Positions 25,076 through 32,630 are shown, counted from the stretch's first letter. The stretch is 64,000 bases of DNA from Micromonospora sp. RHAY321 (GCF_023896955.1 NZ_JAMHIW010000003.1:248001-312000), one strand, 5' to 3'. The notes: generated from the letters alone by a model not told the origin. Program-made: numbers and translations.

Positions 25076-25960
25076 ATGGAGCTGACCGAACCGACCGTGT
25101 GGAGCGCGGACCGGTTGGAGCTGGGCGAAGGGCTGCGGTGGGTGGCCGACCGGCTCGTCCTGGTCGATTTGCTGGCCGGGCGACTGCTGGAGACCGGCGG
25201 CGACCGGCCGGGCCCGCTGGGGGAGCTGCGCCGGCTGGCCGTACCGCTGGGTGCGGTCGCCCCGGTGTCCGACAGTCCGGGCGACTGGTTGGCCGCCGCC
25301 GGGACCGGCGTCGCCCTGCTGCCCGCGGCCGGTGATCCCCGGCCGGTCGTCGATCTCGTCGGCGAGGCTTCCGAGCCGACCCGGATGAACGACGCGGTCG
25401 CCGATCCACACGGTCGGTTCTGGGCCGGCAGCATGACGTACGCCGGGGTGCCCGGCGGGGGCACGCTGTACCGGCTGGCTCCGGGCGCGGCGCCGGTGCC
25501 GGCGGTGACCGGGCTGACCGTGCCGAACGGCCCGGCGTTCGACGCCGCCGGCACCACCATGTACCTGGCCGACTCGCCGCGCGGCGAGGTCGACCGTTTC
25601 ACCGTCGACCCACGTACCGGTGACCTGCACGCGCGGGAGCCGTTCCTGCGGCTGGCCGCCGGCGAGGGCGGCCCGGACGGGATGACGGTCGACGCGGCGG
25701 GCCACCTCTGGGTCGCGCTGTGGGGCGGTTCGGCGGTGCGCCGCTACCGGCCGGACGGCACGCTGGACCGGGAGATCCGCCTGCCGGCGACCCAGCCGGC
25801 CGGCATCTGCCTGGGCGGCCCCGACCTGCGCCGGCTCTTCGTCGGCACCGCCCGGTACGGGCTGACGCCGGCGGGACCGGCGGACGGCGCCCTGCTCGCC
25901 GTGGACGTCCCGGTCCCCGGTCTGCCCACCGCGTCAGCCGCCGCCGACCCCGCGACCTGA
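25076..25960 (+). CDS. SMP-30/gluconolactonase family lactonase
   Basis: 294 residues, six-bladed propeller of the SMP-30 family. Metal-binding blocks are visible: LELGEGLRWV (Glu ~18), SEPTRMNDAVADPHGRFWAGS (Asn ~104), LTVPNGPAFD (~147), and GGPDGMTVDAAGHLWVA (Asp ~195). It would open the galactono-1,4- or 1,5-lactone made by the SDR. It lies 42 bases after the kinase, last in the operon; a palindrome at 25998-26013 may end the transcript. Confidence 0.85.
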   Translation: MELTEPTVWSADRLELGEGLRWVADRLVLVDLLAGRLLETGGDRPGPLGELRRLAVPLGAVAPVSDSPGDWLAAAGTGVALLPAAGDPRPVVDLVGEASEPTRMNDAVADPHGRFWAGSMTYAGVPGGGTLYRLAPGAAPVPAVTGLTVPNGPAFDAAGTTMYLADSPRGEVDRFTVDPRTGDLHAREPFLRLAAGEGGPDGMTVDAAGHLWVALWGGSAVRRYRPDGTLDREIRLPATQPAGICLGGPDLRRLFVGTARYGLTPAGPADGALLAVDVPVPGLPTASAAADPAT

Positions 25961-25997
25961 CGAGCGGTGCGGCCTGTCGGGCCCGGCACCCACCGTG

Positions 25998-26013
25998 GTC
26001 CCGTCGACGGGAC
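25998..26013. terminator. 16-base perfect palindrome after the lactonase gene
   Basis: GTCCCGTCGACGGGAC lies 38 bases past the lactonase stop. As RNA it gives a 6-base GC stem with a TCGA loop. It is weaker than other hairpins in the window and may instead be a binding site in front of the STAS gene, which starts 138 bases further on. Confidence 0.35.
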
Positions 26014-26150
26014 GAAACCCGCGCGAATGGTGCGGCGACCGGAGCAGCGGAGTACGGTCGGGACGGGTCAAGACATGCGCCCTCCGCCGGCCGTCCCGCC
26101 ACAGCCTCGCTGAGGCCGGGAAAGCCGTCCGTCGTCATGCCGGAGGCGCG

Positions 26151-26600
26151 ATGTCACCCCACCAGCTTCCGTGCGGCTCTTCCCACCCGGGGACAGGGCC
26201 GGAGGCGACCTCGTCCATCATGTCGCTGACCTGCGCCAGACAAGGTCCGACCACCCAGATCCGCGTCGCCGGCGAGATCGACATGAGCAACGCCCACCTG
26301 CTCGTCGAGTTGGTCGGCCGCCTGCCGGGCAGGCCGCCGCCCCGGATCGCACTGGACCTCTCGGAGGTCACCTACTTCGGCGCCCACGGGATCACCGCGC
26401 TGCTCCGTGCCCGTCACCTGGCGCTGCACCGGGGCGGTCAGTTCACCCTGCGGGACCTGTCGCCGGCCGTACGTCACATCCTGGCCCTGGCCGGAGTGCG
26501 GCAGGAGCTGGGTGTCGCCGACCCGCCCGCCGCACGCGACGGGCGGCGGGCACGCGAGGCCGGAGTCGTCGCAGGGTCGGCTCTCAGCTACCCGGGCTGA
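26151..26600 (+). CDS. STAS-domain protein (anti-sigma-factor-antagonist type)
   Basis: About 149 residues. The STAS fold is seen in TTQIRVAGEIDMSNAHLLVE (~35-54) and LDLSEVTYFGAHGITALLRAR (landmark ~75-95). In RsbV/SpoIIAA proteins the helix after the central strand begins D-S-S-G, carrying the Ser phosphorylated by the partner kinase. Here it is G-A-H-G, so phospho-switching at that site is impossible. The ATG at 26151 has GGAGG five bases upstream; an internal ATG at 26220 would still give the whole domain. It converges on the GAF-ANTAR gene with a 17-base overlap. Confidence 0.8.
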   Translation: MSPHQLPCGSSHPGTGPEATSSIMSLTCARQGPTTQIRVAGEIDMSNAHLLVELVGRLPGRPPPRIALDLSEVTYFGAHGITALLRARHLALHRGGQFTLRDLSPAVRHILALAGVRQELGVADPPAARDGRRAREAGVVAGSALSYPG

Positions 26601-27276
26601 CCCGCCGGACGAGCGTTGCCGCCACGTCCCGTAGCTTCGAATTGGTCTCCTGCGACGTCTTCGCGAGCATCGCGAACGCCTCGTCGGCGCTGCACCGCCG
26701 CTGGCCCATGATGATCCCCTTGGCCTGCTCGATGACGGCCCTGCTCGACATCGCCGCCTGCATCTGTCGAGCCAGCGCGGCGGTGCTGTCGTACAGGTGG
26801 GCGTTGGCCAGCGCGACGGCCGCGTAGCCGGCGAACGTTCCCGCGAGGCTGACGGCTTCGTCGTCGAACGCGTGCGGGCGTTCGGCGTAGAGATTGAGGG
26901 CGCCGACCACCGCCTGCTGGATCGGCAGGCCCATGGAGAGCGAGCTGCCCACCCCGGCCGCCCGGGCGCGCTCAGCCCACACCGGCCAGCGCTCCTCGAC
27001 GGTCACGTCGCGCACCCGCAGGTTGCCTCCACTGGTGGCAGCGTCGAGGCAGGGACCCCGATCCTGTACGTACTGCCACTCGTCGAGTTCGCGGGCCAGC
27101 TCCCCGGTGAAGGCGGCGGTCTGCGCCCCGTCGGCACGGACCAGGGTGACCGACACCTCCAGGGCGTCCGGAACGGTCTGCTTCGCAAGGTCGGCCACCC
27201 GCTGGAGCACGTCGGCCAGGTCGACCTCGCCGAGACGGATCCGGCCGAGTTCGGCGAACGCGTCAGCGGGGTCCAT
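26584..27276 (-). CDS. GAF and ANTAR domain protein (RNA-binding antiterminator type)
   Basis: About 230 residues. A GAF sensor (~25-160) contains SVTLVRADGAQTAAFTGEL, QDRGPCLDAA and SMGLPIQQAVVGALNLYA. The C-terminal ANTAR domain (~170-225) contains RAVIEQAKGIIMGQRRCSADEAF and KLRDVAATLV. ANTAR domains bind paired hairpins in nascent mRNA to prevent termination. The ATG start (MDPADAFAELGRI) begins at the conserved region; earlier in-frame codons are low-complexity. It is a close paralogue of the protein at 28298-29035 and sits beside an RsbW-like ATPase gene. Confidence 0.85.
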   Translation of the reverse strand: MDPADAFAELGRIRLGEVDLADVLQRVADLAKQTVPDALEVSVTLVRADGAQTAAFTGELARELDEWQYVQDRGPCLDAATSGGNLRVRDVTVEERWPVWAERARAAGVGSSLSMGLPIQQAVVGALNLYAERPHAFDDEAVSLAGTFAGYAAVALANAHLYDSTAALARQMQAAMSSRAVIEQAKGIIMGQRRCSADEAFAMLAKTSQETNSKLRDVAATLVRRVSPGS

Positions 27277-27514
27277 CGGCGGATGCGCCACGGCGTCGAG
27301 GTCCTTTGCGGAGCGGCGTTCCCGACCATGCCGGGGCACGCGCGTTGGCAGCCCACGGTCGCGGACCGCTGCACGGCCACCACCGGCGGCACCGGGACCG
27401 GCGCCCACGCCGGCGCCGGCTCGCCACCCCCCGCGCGGGTGTGGGCTACAGGGGCCCCACCCTACGCTCCGGATCGAGATCGGCATCGGCCGTGCGGCAC
27501 GCGGTGCGGCCGGC

Positions 27515-27937
27515 TCAGGGCGCCTCGGGGAGGAGCTGGTCGGCGGTCGAGATCTCACACCAGACGACCTTGCCGGGTGGGCGGTCAAACCATCCCCACT
27601 TCGCGGCCAACGTGTCGATCAGCCACAGGCCCCGTCCGCCCAGTTCCCGGGCTTGCGGGCGCCGCAGCACGGGCGGCACCAGGCTGGAGTCGGTGACCTC
27701 CAGCCGGACCCGGTCCGCGTGCAGGCTGAGTTCGAGGCACACCGGCGGCGGCCCGTGTCGCACCGCGTTGGCGATGATCTCGCTGGCCAGCAGCACCAAG
27801 GTGTCCGCAGCCCGGATCGGCACCCGCCACCGCCACAGCTGCTCCTCGGCGAACTGCCGGCCCTCCGCGCAGGCGGTACCGGCGTTGGGTAGATCGTTCA
27901 GGACTGCCACACGACCACCCGACGGTGGCCGGGACAT
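27515..27937 (-). CDS. RsbW-like histidine-kinase-type ATPase
   Basis: About 140 residues, a single GHKL ATPase domain. The N-box is VLLASEIIANAVRHG (~50-64) and the G-box GGRGLWLIDTLAAKWG (~107-122), with DRVRLEVTDSS between. Such small proteins in actinobacteria are anti-sigma factors or kinases of STAS proteins. The start is uncertain; MSRPPSGG at 27937 precedes the conserved domain, and the upstream in-frame sequence is low-complexity. It reads toward the GAF-ANTAR gene across a 238-base gap in which I see no other gene. Confidence 0.75.
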   Translation of the reverse strand: MSRPPSGGRVAVLNDLPNAGTACAEGRQFAEEQLWRWRVPIRAADTLVLLASEIIANAVRHGPPPVCLELSLHADRVRLEVTDSSLVPPVLRRPQARELGGRGLWLIDTLAAKWGWFDRPPGKVVWCEISTADQLLPEAP

Positions 27938-28148
27938 CGGCTGCGAAGGATCTGGCGACAACGTCGGTCCAGAGGCGGGACACCGCGGTGAACGGCTAGC
28001 CTCGGGGGCGCCCACCGGCCTGCCGCCGAACGGCGGCACACCCGGCAAGTGTGGCACGCGGGGCGAACGGCCGCCGGAGACGAGCGGCAGGCGGCCCGCC
28101 CTGTCAACCCGCGCACGGATCGGGTCGTAGAGTATTGCTCCTGTAGCT

Positions 28149-28168
28149 GACGCCCCGATCGGGGCGTC
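28149..28168 (+). promoter_or_regulatory. Leader hairpin 1 upstream of the GAF-ANTAR gene
   Basis: GACGCCCCGATCGGGGCGTC is a perfect 20-base palindrome. As RNA it forms an 8-base GC stem with a GATC loop, or a 7-base stem with a six-base CGATCG loop. It could be half of an ANTAR target, a terminator, or a protein-binding DNA site. The hexaloop lacks the A1/G4 bases reported for known ANTAR targets. Confidence 0.4.
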
Positions 28169-28199
28169 TGGAGCGAGCGTCAAGCAGCGGCGCCGGTTC

Positions 28200-28217
28200 C
28201 CGATCCCCCGGGATCGG
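28200..28217 (+). promoter_or_regulatory. Leader hairpin 2 upstream of the GAF-ANTAR gene
   Basis: Arms CCGATCCC and GGGATCGG flank two bases; an alternative fold has a 6-base stem CCGATC/GATCGG and a six-base loop. It follows hairpin 1 by 31 bases and shares its CGATC core. The pair is arranged like the tandem hairpins bound by ANTAR antiterminators, but the loop sequence does not match the published consensus. Confidence 0.4.
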
Positions 28218-28297
28218 CACAGCGGTCCGCGAACGCAGGCCGCCCCGCCCCGCGCTGTCCAGCTCCACCGGAGGTCGACCGCGCCGGTTCCGCAAGG

Positions 28298-29035
28298 ATG
28301 TCAGACCGCATGCCGCAGACACCCCTGGACCTCACCGAAGCCCTGATCAGGCTTGGTGGGATCAAGCTCGACGAAGCTGATCTGGACACCGTGCTCACCA
28401 ACGTCGTCGAGGTCGCCAAGCAGACCGTCCCCGGCGCCGAGGAGGTGTCGGTGACCCTGGTCCAGGGCAGCGAGGCCTACACCGCCGCGTACACCGGTGA
28501 GCTGGCGCTCACCCTGGACACCTGGCAGTACGAGCAGGGGCGCGGTCCCTGCCTCGACGCGGCCACCACCGGTACGGCCATGCTGGCGCCGGACCTGACG
28601 GTCGAGGGGCGCTGGCCGGAGTGGGCCAGCCGGGCCAGCGGGGCCGGGGTGACCAGCTCGCTCTCCATCGGGCTGCCGATCCAGGACGCCGTGGTCGGGG
28701 CGTTGAACTTCTACGGCACCGACCGGTCGGCGTTCGACGAGGTGATCGGCCTCGCGCAGGCACTGGCCGGGTACGCCGCCGTCGCGTTGGCCAACGCCCA
28801 CCTCTACGAGAGCACCGCCACCCTCGCCCAGCAGATGCAGGCAGCGCTGCGCAGCCGGGCGGTGATCGAGCAGGCCAAGGGAATCATCATGGGCCAGCAG
28901 CGGTGCACCGCCGACGAGGCGTTCGCCATCCTGGCCCGGGTCTCCCAGGATTCCAACCGCAAGCTCCGCGAGGTCGCCGAGTCGCTCGTCGAGCGGGCCG
29001 CGTACGGCCCCGGGGTCGGCCGCCCGCACACCTGA
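28298..29035 (+). CDS. GAF and ANTAR domain protein, paralogue of 26584-27276
   Basis: 245 residues with the same architecture and much of the same wording as its neighbour: GAF sensor with QGRGPCLDAATTG and SIGLPIQDAVVGALNFYG, ANTAR with RAVIEQAKGIIMGQQRCTADEAFAIL (landmark ~190-215). It probably arose by local duplication and inversion. The ATG at 28298 lacks an ideally spaced ribosome site; the next ATG (28310) has AAGGA 11 bases before it. Preceded by two hairpins in a 360-base divergent region, suggesting autoregulation at RNA level. Confidence 0.86.
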   Translation: MSDRMPQTPLDLTEALIRLGGIKLDEADLDTVLTNVVEVAKQTVPGAEEVSVTLVQGSEAYTAAYTGELALTLDTWQYEQGRGPCLDAATTGTAMLAPDLTVEGRWPEWASRASGAGVTSSLSIGLPIQDAVVGALNFYGTDRSAFDEVIGLAQALAGYAAVALANAHLYESTATLAQQMQAALRSRAVIEQAKGIIMGQQRCTADEAFAILARVSQDSNRKLREVAESLVERAAYGPGVGRPHT

Positions 29036-29124
29036 CAGGCGTACCGGGCGTCCGGGTGGGAATAGCGACACCGACGGTCACCCGCGACAGGCGCGGGCCC
29101 GACCGATCGGCGGGAGGCGAGACG

Positions 29125-29145
29125 ATGCGGGTGCGGGCGTCATGA
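29125..29145 (+). CDS. Possible six-codon leader peptide (MRVRAS)
   Basis: A short frame encoding MRVRAS has a strong ribosome site (GGGAGGCG at 29112-29119) and its TGA overlaps the ATG of the next gene as ATGA. The downstream gene's own ATG has no separate ribosome site, so its translation may depend on coupling to this leader. It is too short to judge by coding statistics. Confidence 0.4.
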   Translation: MRVRAS

Positions 29146-30245
29146 ACGGGCCGGTCGGCGACGAGCCGCTCGGCGAGCTGGAGCTGGTGCACACCTTCAC
29201 CGGCCCGATGCCGACCGGAGTGAGCGTCTCGCACCGGGGCCGGATCTTCGTCAATTTCCCCAAGTGGGGCGACGAGGTGCCGGCGACTGTCGTCGAGCTG
29301 CGCGACGGCCGGGAGGTGCCCTACCCGGACCAGGCGTGGAACGACCCGTCGGGCGACGACGACGCCGGAGCGTTCGTCTCGGTGCAGAGCATCGTGGTGG
29401 ACCCGGCCGACCGGCTGTGGGTGCTGGACACCGGGAGCCCCATGTTCCAGCCGACGAAGCCGGGCGGGCCGAAACTGGTGCGGGTCGACCTGGACACCGA
29501 CAGGGTCGCGCAGGTGATCACCTTTCCGGCGGACGTGGCGCTGCCGACGACGTACCTCAACGACGTCCGCTTCGACCTCCGGCGAGGCGAGGCGGGCGTC
29601 GCGTACATCACCGACTCGGCGAACTCGGGGCCGAACGGGATCATCGTGGTGGACCTGGCCAGTGGGGCGTCCTGGCGGCGGCTGCACGACCACCCGTCCA
29701 CGAAGGCGGAACCGCTGACGACGTTCCGCCCGGTGGTCGAGGGCCGGCCGTTCCTGGAGCGGCCGGCGGACGGGCCGCCGAAGCCGGTGTCGATGGGCTC
29801 CGACGGCATCGCCATCTCCGCCGACGGCACCCGGCTGCACTACTGCCCGTTGGCGTCCCGCCGCTGGTACAGCGTCTCCGCCGAGGCGCTGACCGACCCG
29901 GCGGTCACCCAGGAGGCGGTCGCGGCGACCGTCGTCGACGAGGGGGACAAGGGCACCGGGTCGGACGGGCTGGAGTCCGACGACGCCGGGCGGCTCTACC
30001 TCACCGCCTACGAGCACAACGCGGTGCTGCGTCGGCGGCCGGACGGCGAGTACGAGACGGTGGTCCACGACCCGCGGCTGCTCTGGCCGGACACCATGTC
30101 GGTGGCGACCGACGGGCACCTCTACGTGACCGCCAACCAGCTGCACCGGCAGTCGCAGTACCAGCGGGGTCAGGACCTGCGGCGCAAGCCGTACGCGCTG
30201 TTCCGCACCCGGATCGACGCCGGGCCGGTGCTGCTGCGCCGCTGA
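29142..30245 (+). CDS. Major royal jelly/Yellow-type beta-propeller protein
   Basis: 367 residues. Blocks VQSIVVDPADRLWVLDTGSP (~83-102), TTYLNDVRFDLRRG, AYITDSANSGPNGIIVVDL and MGSDGIAISADGTRLHYCPL follow the MRJP/Yellow family order, and LWPDTMSVATDGHLYVTANQL closes the propeller. Bacterial members are of unknown function; some relatives bind amines or act on dopachrome-like or lactone substrates. No signal peptide, so probably cytoplasmic. Start ATG overlaps the stop of a putative six-codon leader. It lies upstream of the DUF421 gene on the same strand. Confidence 0.78.
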   Translation: MNGPVGDEPLGELELVHTFTGPMPTGVSVSHRGRIFVNFPKWGDEVPATVVELRDGREVPYPDQAWNDPSGDDDAGAFVSVQSIVVDPADRLWVLDTGSPMFQPTKPGGPKLVRVDLDTDRVAQVITFPADVALPTTYLNDVRFDLRRGEAGVAYITDSANSGPNGIIVVDLASGASWRRLHDHPSTKAEPLTTFRPVVEGRPFLERPADGPPKPVSMGSDGIAISADGTRLHYCPLASRRWYSVSAEALTDPAVTQEAVAATVVDEGDKGTGSDGLESDDAGRLYLTAYEHNAVLRRRPDGEYETVVHDPRLLWPDTMSVATDGHLYVTANQLHRQSQYQRGQDLRRKPYALFRTRIDAGPVLLRR

Positions 30246-30309
30246 CCCGAGTGCCGACCGTGGCGCGGGCCGGCAGGCATGGTGGGGCGACCGGCGGGTA
30301 GCCCCTCAG

Positions 30310-30828
30310 GTGGCCGACTGGGAGAAGCTGTTCGTCCCGGACACCCCGCTGTTGGAGATCGTGGTCCGGGGAAGCGTCATGTACCTGGCGCTCTTCGCCC
30401 TGTTGCGGGTCATCCTCAAGCGGGAGAGCGGCACCACCGGCGTCACCGACCTGCTGGTGATCGTGCTGCTCGCGGACGCCGCCCAGAACGGCATGTCGGG
30501 CGGGTACACCACGATCACCGACGGGGTGCTGCTGGTCGCGGTCATCATCGGCTGGTCGTACGTGCTGAACGCCGTCGCCTACCGCTGGTCGGTCGCCGCC
30601 CGGCTGATCCGGCCCGGGTCGCTGGTGCTGGTGCGCGACGGGCGGATCCTGCGGCGCAACATGCGTCGGGAGCTGATCACCGACGAGGAACTGCACACCC
30701 AGCTCAGGGAGCAGGGCATCAGCAGTCTCGGGGACGTCCACGAGGTGCGGATGGAGTCCGACGGTCGGTTCAGTGTCACCACCCGGACGCCCGGCCGGTC
30801 CGGCACCGGCGGCAGCTCGCCGGGCTGA
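30310..30828 (+). CDS. DUF421 (YetF-type) membrane protein
   Basis: 172 residues. Three N-terminal transmembrane helices include YLALFALLRVILKRES and TDLLVIVLLADAAQNGMSG (~48-66), the family signature. A soluble C-terminal domain follows (VLVRDGRILRRNMRRELIT, DVHEVRMESDGRFSV). The GTG start at 30310 follows CTCAG with no strong ribosome site. Related Bacillus proteins sit in spore membranes, but a general function is not known. It converges on the dienelactone hydrolase gene with 21 bases between stops. Confidence 0.85.
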   Translation: MADWEKLFVPDTPLLEIVVRGSVMYLALFALLRVILKRESGTTGVTDLLVIVLLADAAQNGMSGGYTTITDGVLLVAVIIGWSYVLNAVAYRWSVAARLIRPGSLVLVRDGRILRRNMRRELITDEELHTQLREQGISSLGDVHEVRMESDGRFSVTTRTPGRSGTGGSSPG

Positions 30829-30849
30829 CGACCGCCCGGACGGGTTTCC

Positions 30850-31605
30850 TCAGCTCGCCGGCAGGGTCCGGTCCAGCAGGTCGAACAGGGCGGCCCAGTG
30901 TCGTTCGGTGGCCCGCTCGTCGTAGACGGCCGAGTCGGCCATGGTGAAGCCGTGGTGCGCGCCCGCGTACACCTCGGAGCGGTAGCGCACACCGGCCGCG
31001 TCGAGCGCCTTCTCCAGCGTCGCGATCTGCTCGGGCGTCATCGACTGGTCCTCGTCGGCGTGCCCGAAGTACACCTCGCCGGTGATCGAGCCCACGCCCA
31101 GGTGCGGGCTGTCCGGAGCGTCGGTGACGATCCGCCCGCCGTGGAAGCTGGCCACCGCGGCGATCCGGTCCGGGTGCGCCTCGATGGCCCGCAGCGCGTT
31201 CGTACCGCCCATGCAGTAGCCGGTGATCACGACCGGACCCGGCCGGACGTCCCCACGGGCCGCCAGGAAGTCGAGGTACGCGGCGGTGTCCCGGCCGACC
31301 ACGTCGGCCGTCAGCGAGGCGACCAACGGCATGATCTTCTGGAAGATCGCGCCGCGCTGGTCGGCCTCGCCGAGTCGGGACAGGTCGAACAGGGGTGCCC
31401 GGCCGGCCCGGTAGAACAGGTGGGGCGTGAGCACGAGGTAGCCCCGGGCGGCGATCCGCTCGGCCATCTCCACGAGGCGGGGACGCGGGCCGAAGGCGTC
31501 CTGGAAAAGCAGCACCGCCGGGAACGGGCCGTCCCCGTCGGGCCGGGTGAGGGACGCGTCCGCCACTCCGTCACTGGTCGGGATGTCCACCGTCGTCGTC
31601 TGCAC
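30850..31605 (-). CDS. Dienelactone hydrolase family protein
   Basis: About 251 residues, alpha/beta-hydrolase. The catalytic triad is visible: Cys in VITGYCMGGTNALRA (~137), Asp in FGHADEDQSMTPEQ (~190), His in YAGAHHGFTM (~220). The oxyanion block is VLLFQDAFGPRPRL. DLH enzymes hydrolyse dienelactones and other small esters. The start GTG at 31605 has a GAGGAGG ribosome site; a longer frame upstream is not supported. Cytoplasmic. Divergent from the unrecognised gene at 31769. Confidence 0.87.
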   Translation of the reverse strand: MQTTTVDIPTSDGVADASLTRPDGDGPFPAVLLFQDAFGPRPRLVEMAERIAARGYLVLTPHLFYRAGRAPLFDLSRLGEADQRGAIFQKIMPLVASLTADVVGRDTAAYLDFLAARGDVRPGPVVITGYCMGGTNALRAIEAHPDRIAAVASFHGGRIVTDAPDSPHLGVGSITGEVYFGHADEDQSMTPEQIATLEKALDAAGVRYRSEVYAGAHHGFTMADSAVYDERATERHWAALFDLLDRTLPAS

Positions 31606-31768
31606 CGGAGCCTCCTCGTACGCCGATCTTGGTCCGTCCGGAACGTTACCCGCCGTGTCGGCGCGCACGGCCGGCACCGCGTGAACGCGGCGTCAAGAAT
31701 TGGTGGTGGCCCGTCGAAACGGCGTATCAACGGGTGCACCGCCGTCGTCAGGTGATGACGATGGGCCC

Positions 31769-32179
31769 ATGAGTCCTTGGCGGATGACACGCTGGGAACG
31801 CGGAGACCTGCCACCCGGCACCGATACAGACAGCGGCCCCGGTGAGCCCGCGACGGGGGCCGACGAGCCGGAGCGGCGACACGAGGCGCTGGTCAGCGTT
31901 CGGCTCGGCCCGTCCGCGCCGGGCAGTCACCTGGTGGAGTACCTGCGGCACGAGCCGTGCGCCGTCGCCGCGTGGTGGATCGCCGCCGATGTCGACGCCG
32001 TGGTGCGGCTCTCCGCCGACAGCATGACCGTGCTGCACCGCGCCGTGGCCGACCTACGCCTGCGCGCCGGAGTGGAGGTGGCCGTGGCCAACTACGTCCT
32101 CCGGGCGCTCGACCTGACCTCGCCGGCGGACCCGCGGACCGCGAAGGACGCCCCGGCGTGGGTGGTGTCCGTCGCATGA
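31769..32179 (+). CDS. Unrecognised hypothetical protein
   Basis: About 136 residues. I do not recognise it. The N-terminal third is polar and acidic (GTDTDSGPGEPATGADEPERR). The rest alternates hydrophobic strands and helices (EALVSVRLGPSAPGSHLVEYL, AVAAWWIAADVDAVVRLSAD, DLRLRAGVEVAVANYVLRAL). No signal peptide or membrane helix. The start is chosen at MSPWRMTRWERG; a GTG at 31700 would add a poor-looking stretch. It lies 67 bases before the SAV_915-like gene and may share its transcript. Confidence 0.55.
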   Translation: MSPWRMTRWERGDLPPGTDTDSGPGEPATGADEPERRHEALVSVRLGPSAPGSHLVEYLRHEPCAVAAWWIAADVDAVVRLSADSMTVLHRAVADLRLRAGVEVAVANYVLRALDLTSPADPRTAKDAPAWVVSVA

Positions 32180-32246
32180 GCCGCACAGCGGGTGCCCCAC
32201 AGCAGACAAATGTCGCCTCCGCGGCAGGAATGAAGAGGACGAACCC

Positions 32247-32630
32247 ATGGACGAGGGCCCGGAAATCTATGCCGTTCCGGTGCGCGATCTGCCGGGACGG
32301 CTGGTGCGGACGGTGCGGACCGGCCGTTCGCCGCAGGGGGTGCGGCTGGGCATCGCCTTCACGCGACCCGAGCTGCTGGTCGCCGCCATGGGTGCCGAGC
32401 AGCCGTGGGAGGAGCTGTGCGAGTCGGCACTGCGCGGCATGCTGCGCCCGCTCGGCATCGACGTGATCCAGGTCGACCCGCTGCTGGTGGCGCCGCCACT
32501 CGCGCGGGTCGACCCGGCACCCGCCCTCGGTCAGGCACAGACGAAGCGCACCGCGTCCGCGACCACGTGGCCGTCGGTGTCCTCGGTACGGATCAGCACG
32601 CTTCCGTCGCTGCCCGCCGTGAAGGGGTAG
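32247..32630 (+). CDS. SAV_915-like small protein with overlapping 3' end
   Basis: 127 residues. IYAVPVRDLPGRLVRTV, GVRLGIAFTRPELLVAAMG and PWEELCESALRGMLRPLGI match the small SAV_915/SseB-like family of actinobacteria (unknown function). AGAGGA precedes the ATG. Family resemblance ends near residue ~95. The last ~33 codons (TKRTASATTWPSVSSV...) lie antisense to the 3' end of the FAD oxidoreductase gene, with a 100-base convergent overlap, and look like readthrough into non-family sequence after loss of the native stop. Confidence 0.65.
   Translation: MDEGPEIYAVPVRDLPGRLVRTVRTGRSPQGVRLGIAFTRPELLVAAMGAEQPWEELCESALRGMLRPLGIDVIQVDPLLVAPPLARVDPAPALGQAQTKRTASATTWPSVSSVRISTLPSLPAVKG

Larger units (their letters stand above)
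27938..28297. other. 360-bp divergent control region of the signalling cluster
   Basis: No convincing gene. It lies between the leftward RsbW-like ATPase gene and the rightward GAF-ANTAR gene. The right half holds two stable hairpin-forming sequences (28149-28168 and 28200-28217) that would lie in the 5' leader of the GAF-ANTAR mRNA if transcription begins near the AT-rich GTAGAGTATTG at about 28130. A clear sigma-type promoter could not be assigned. Confidence 0.5.
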
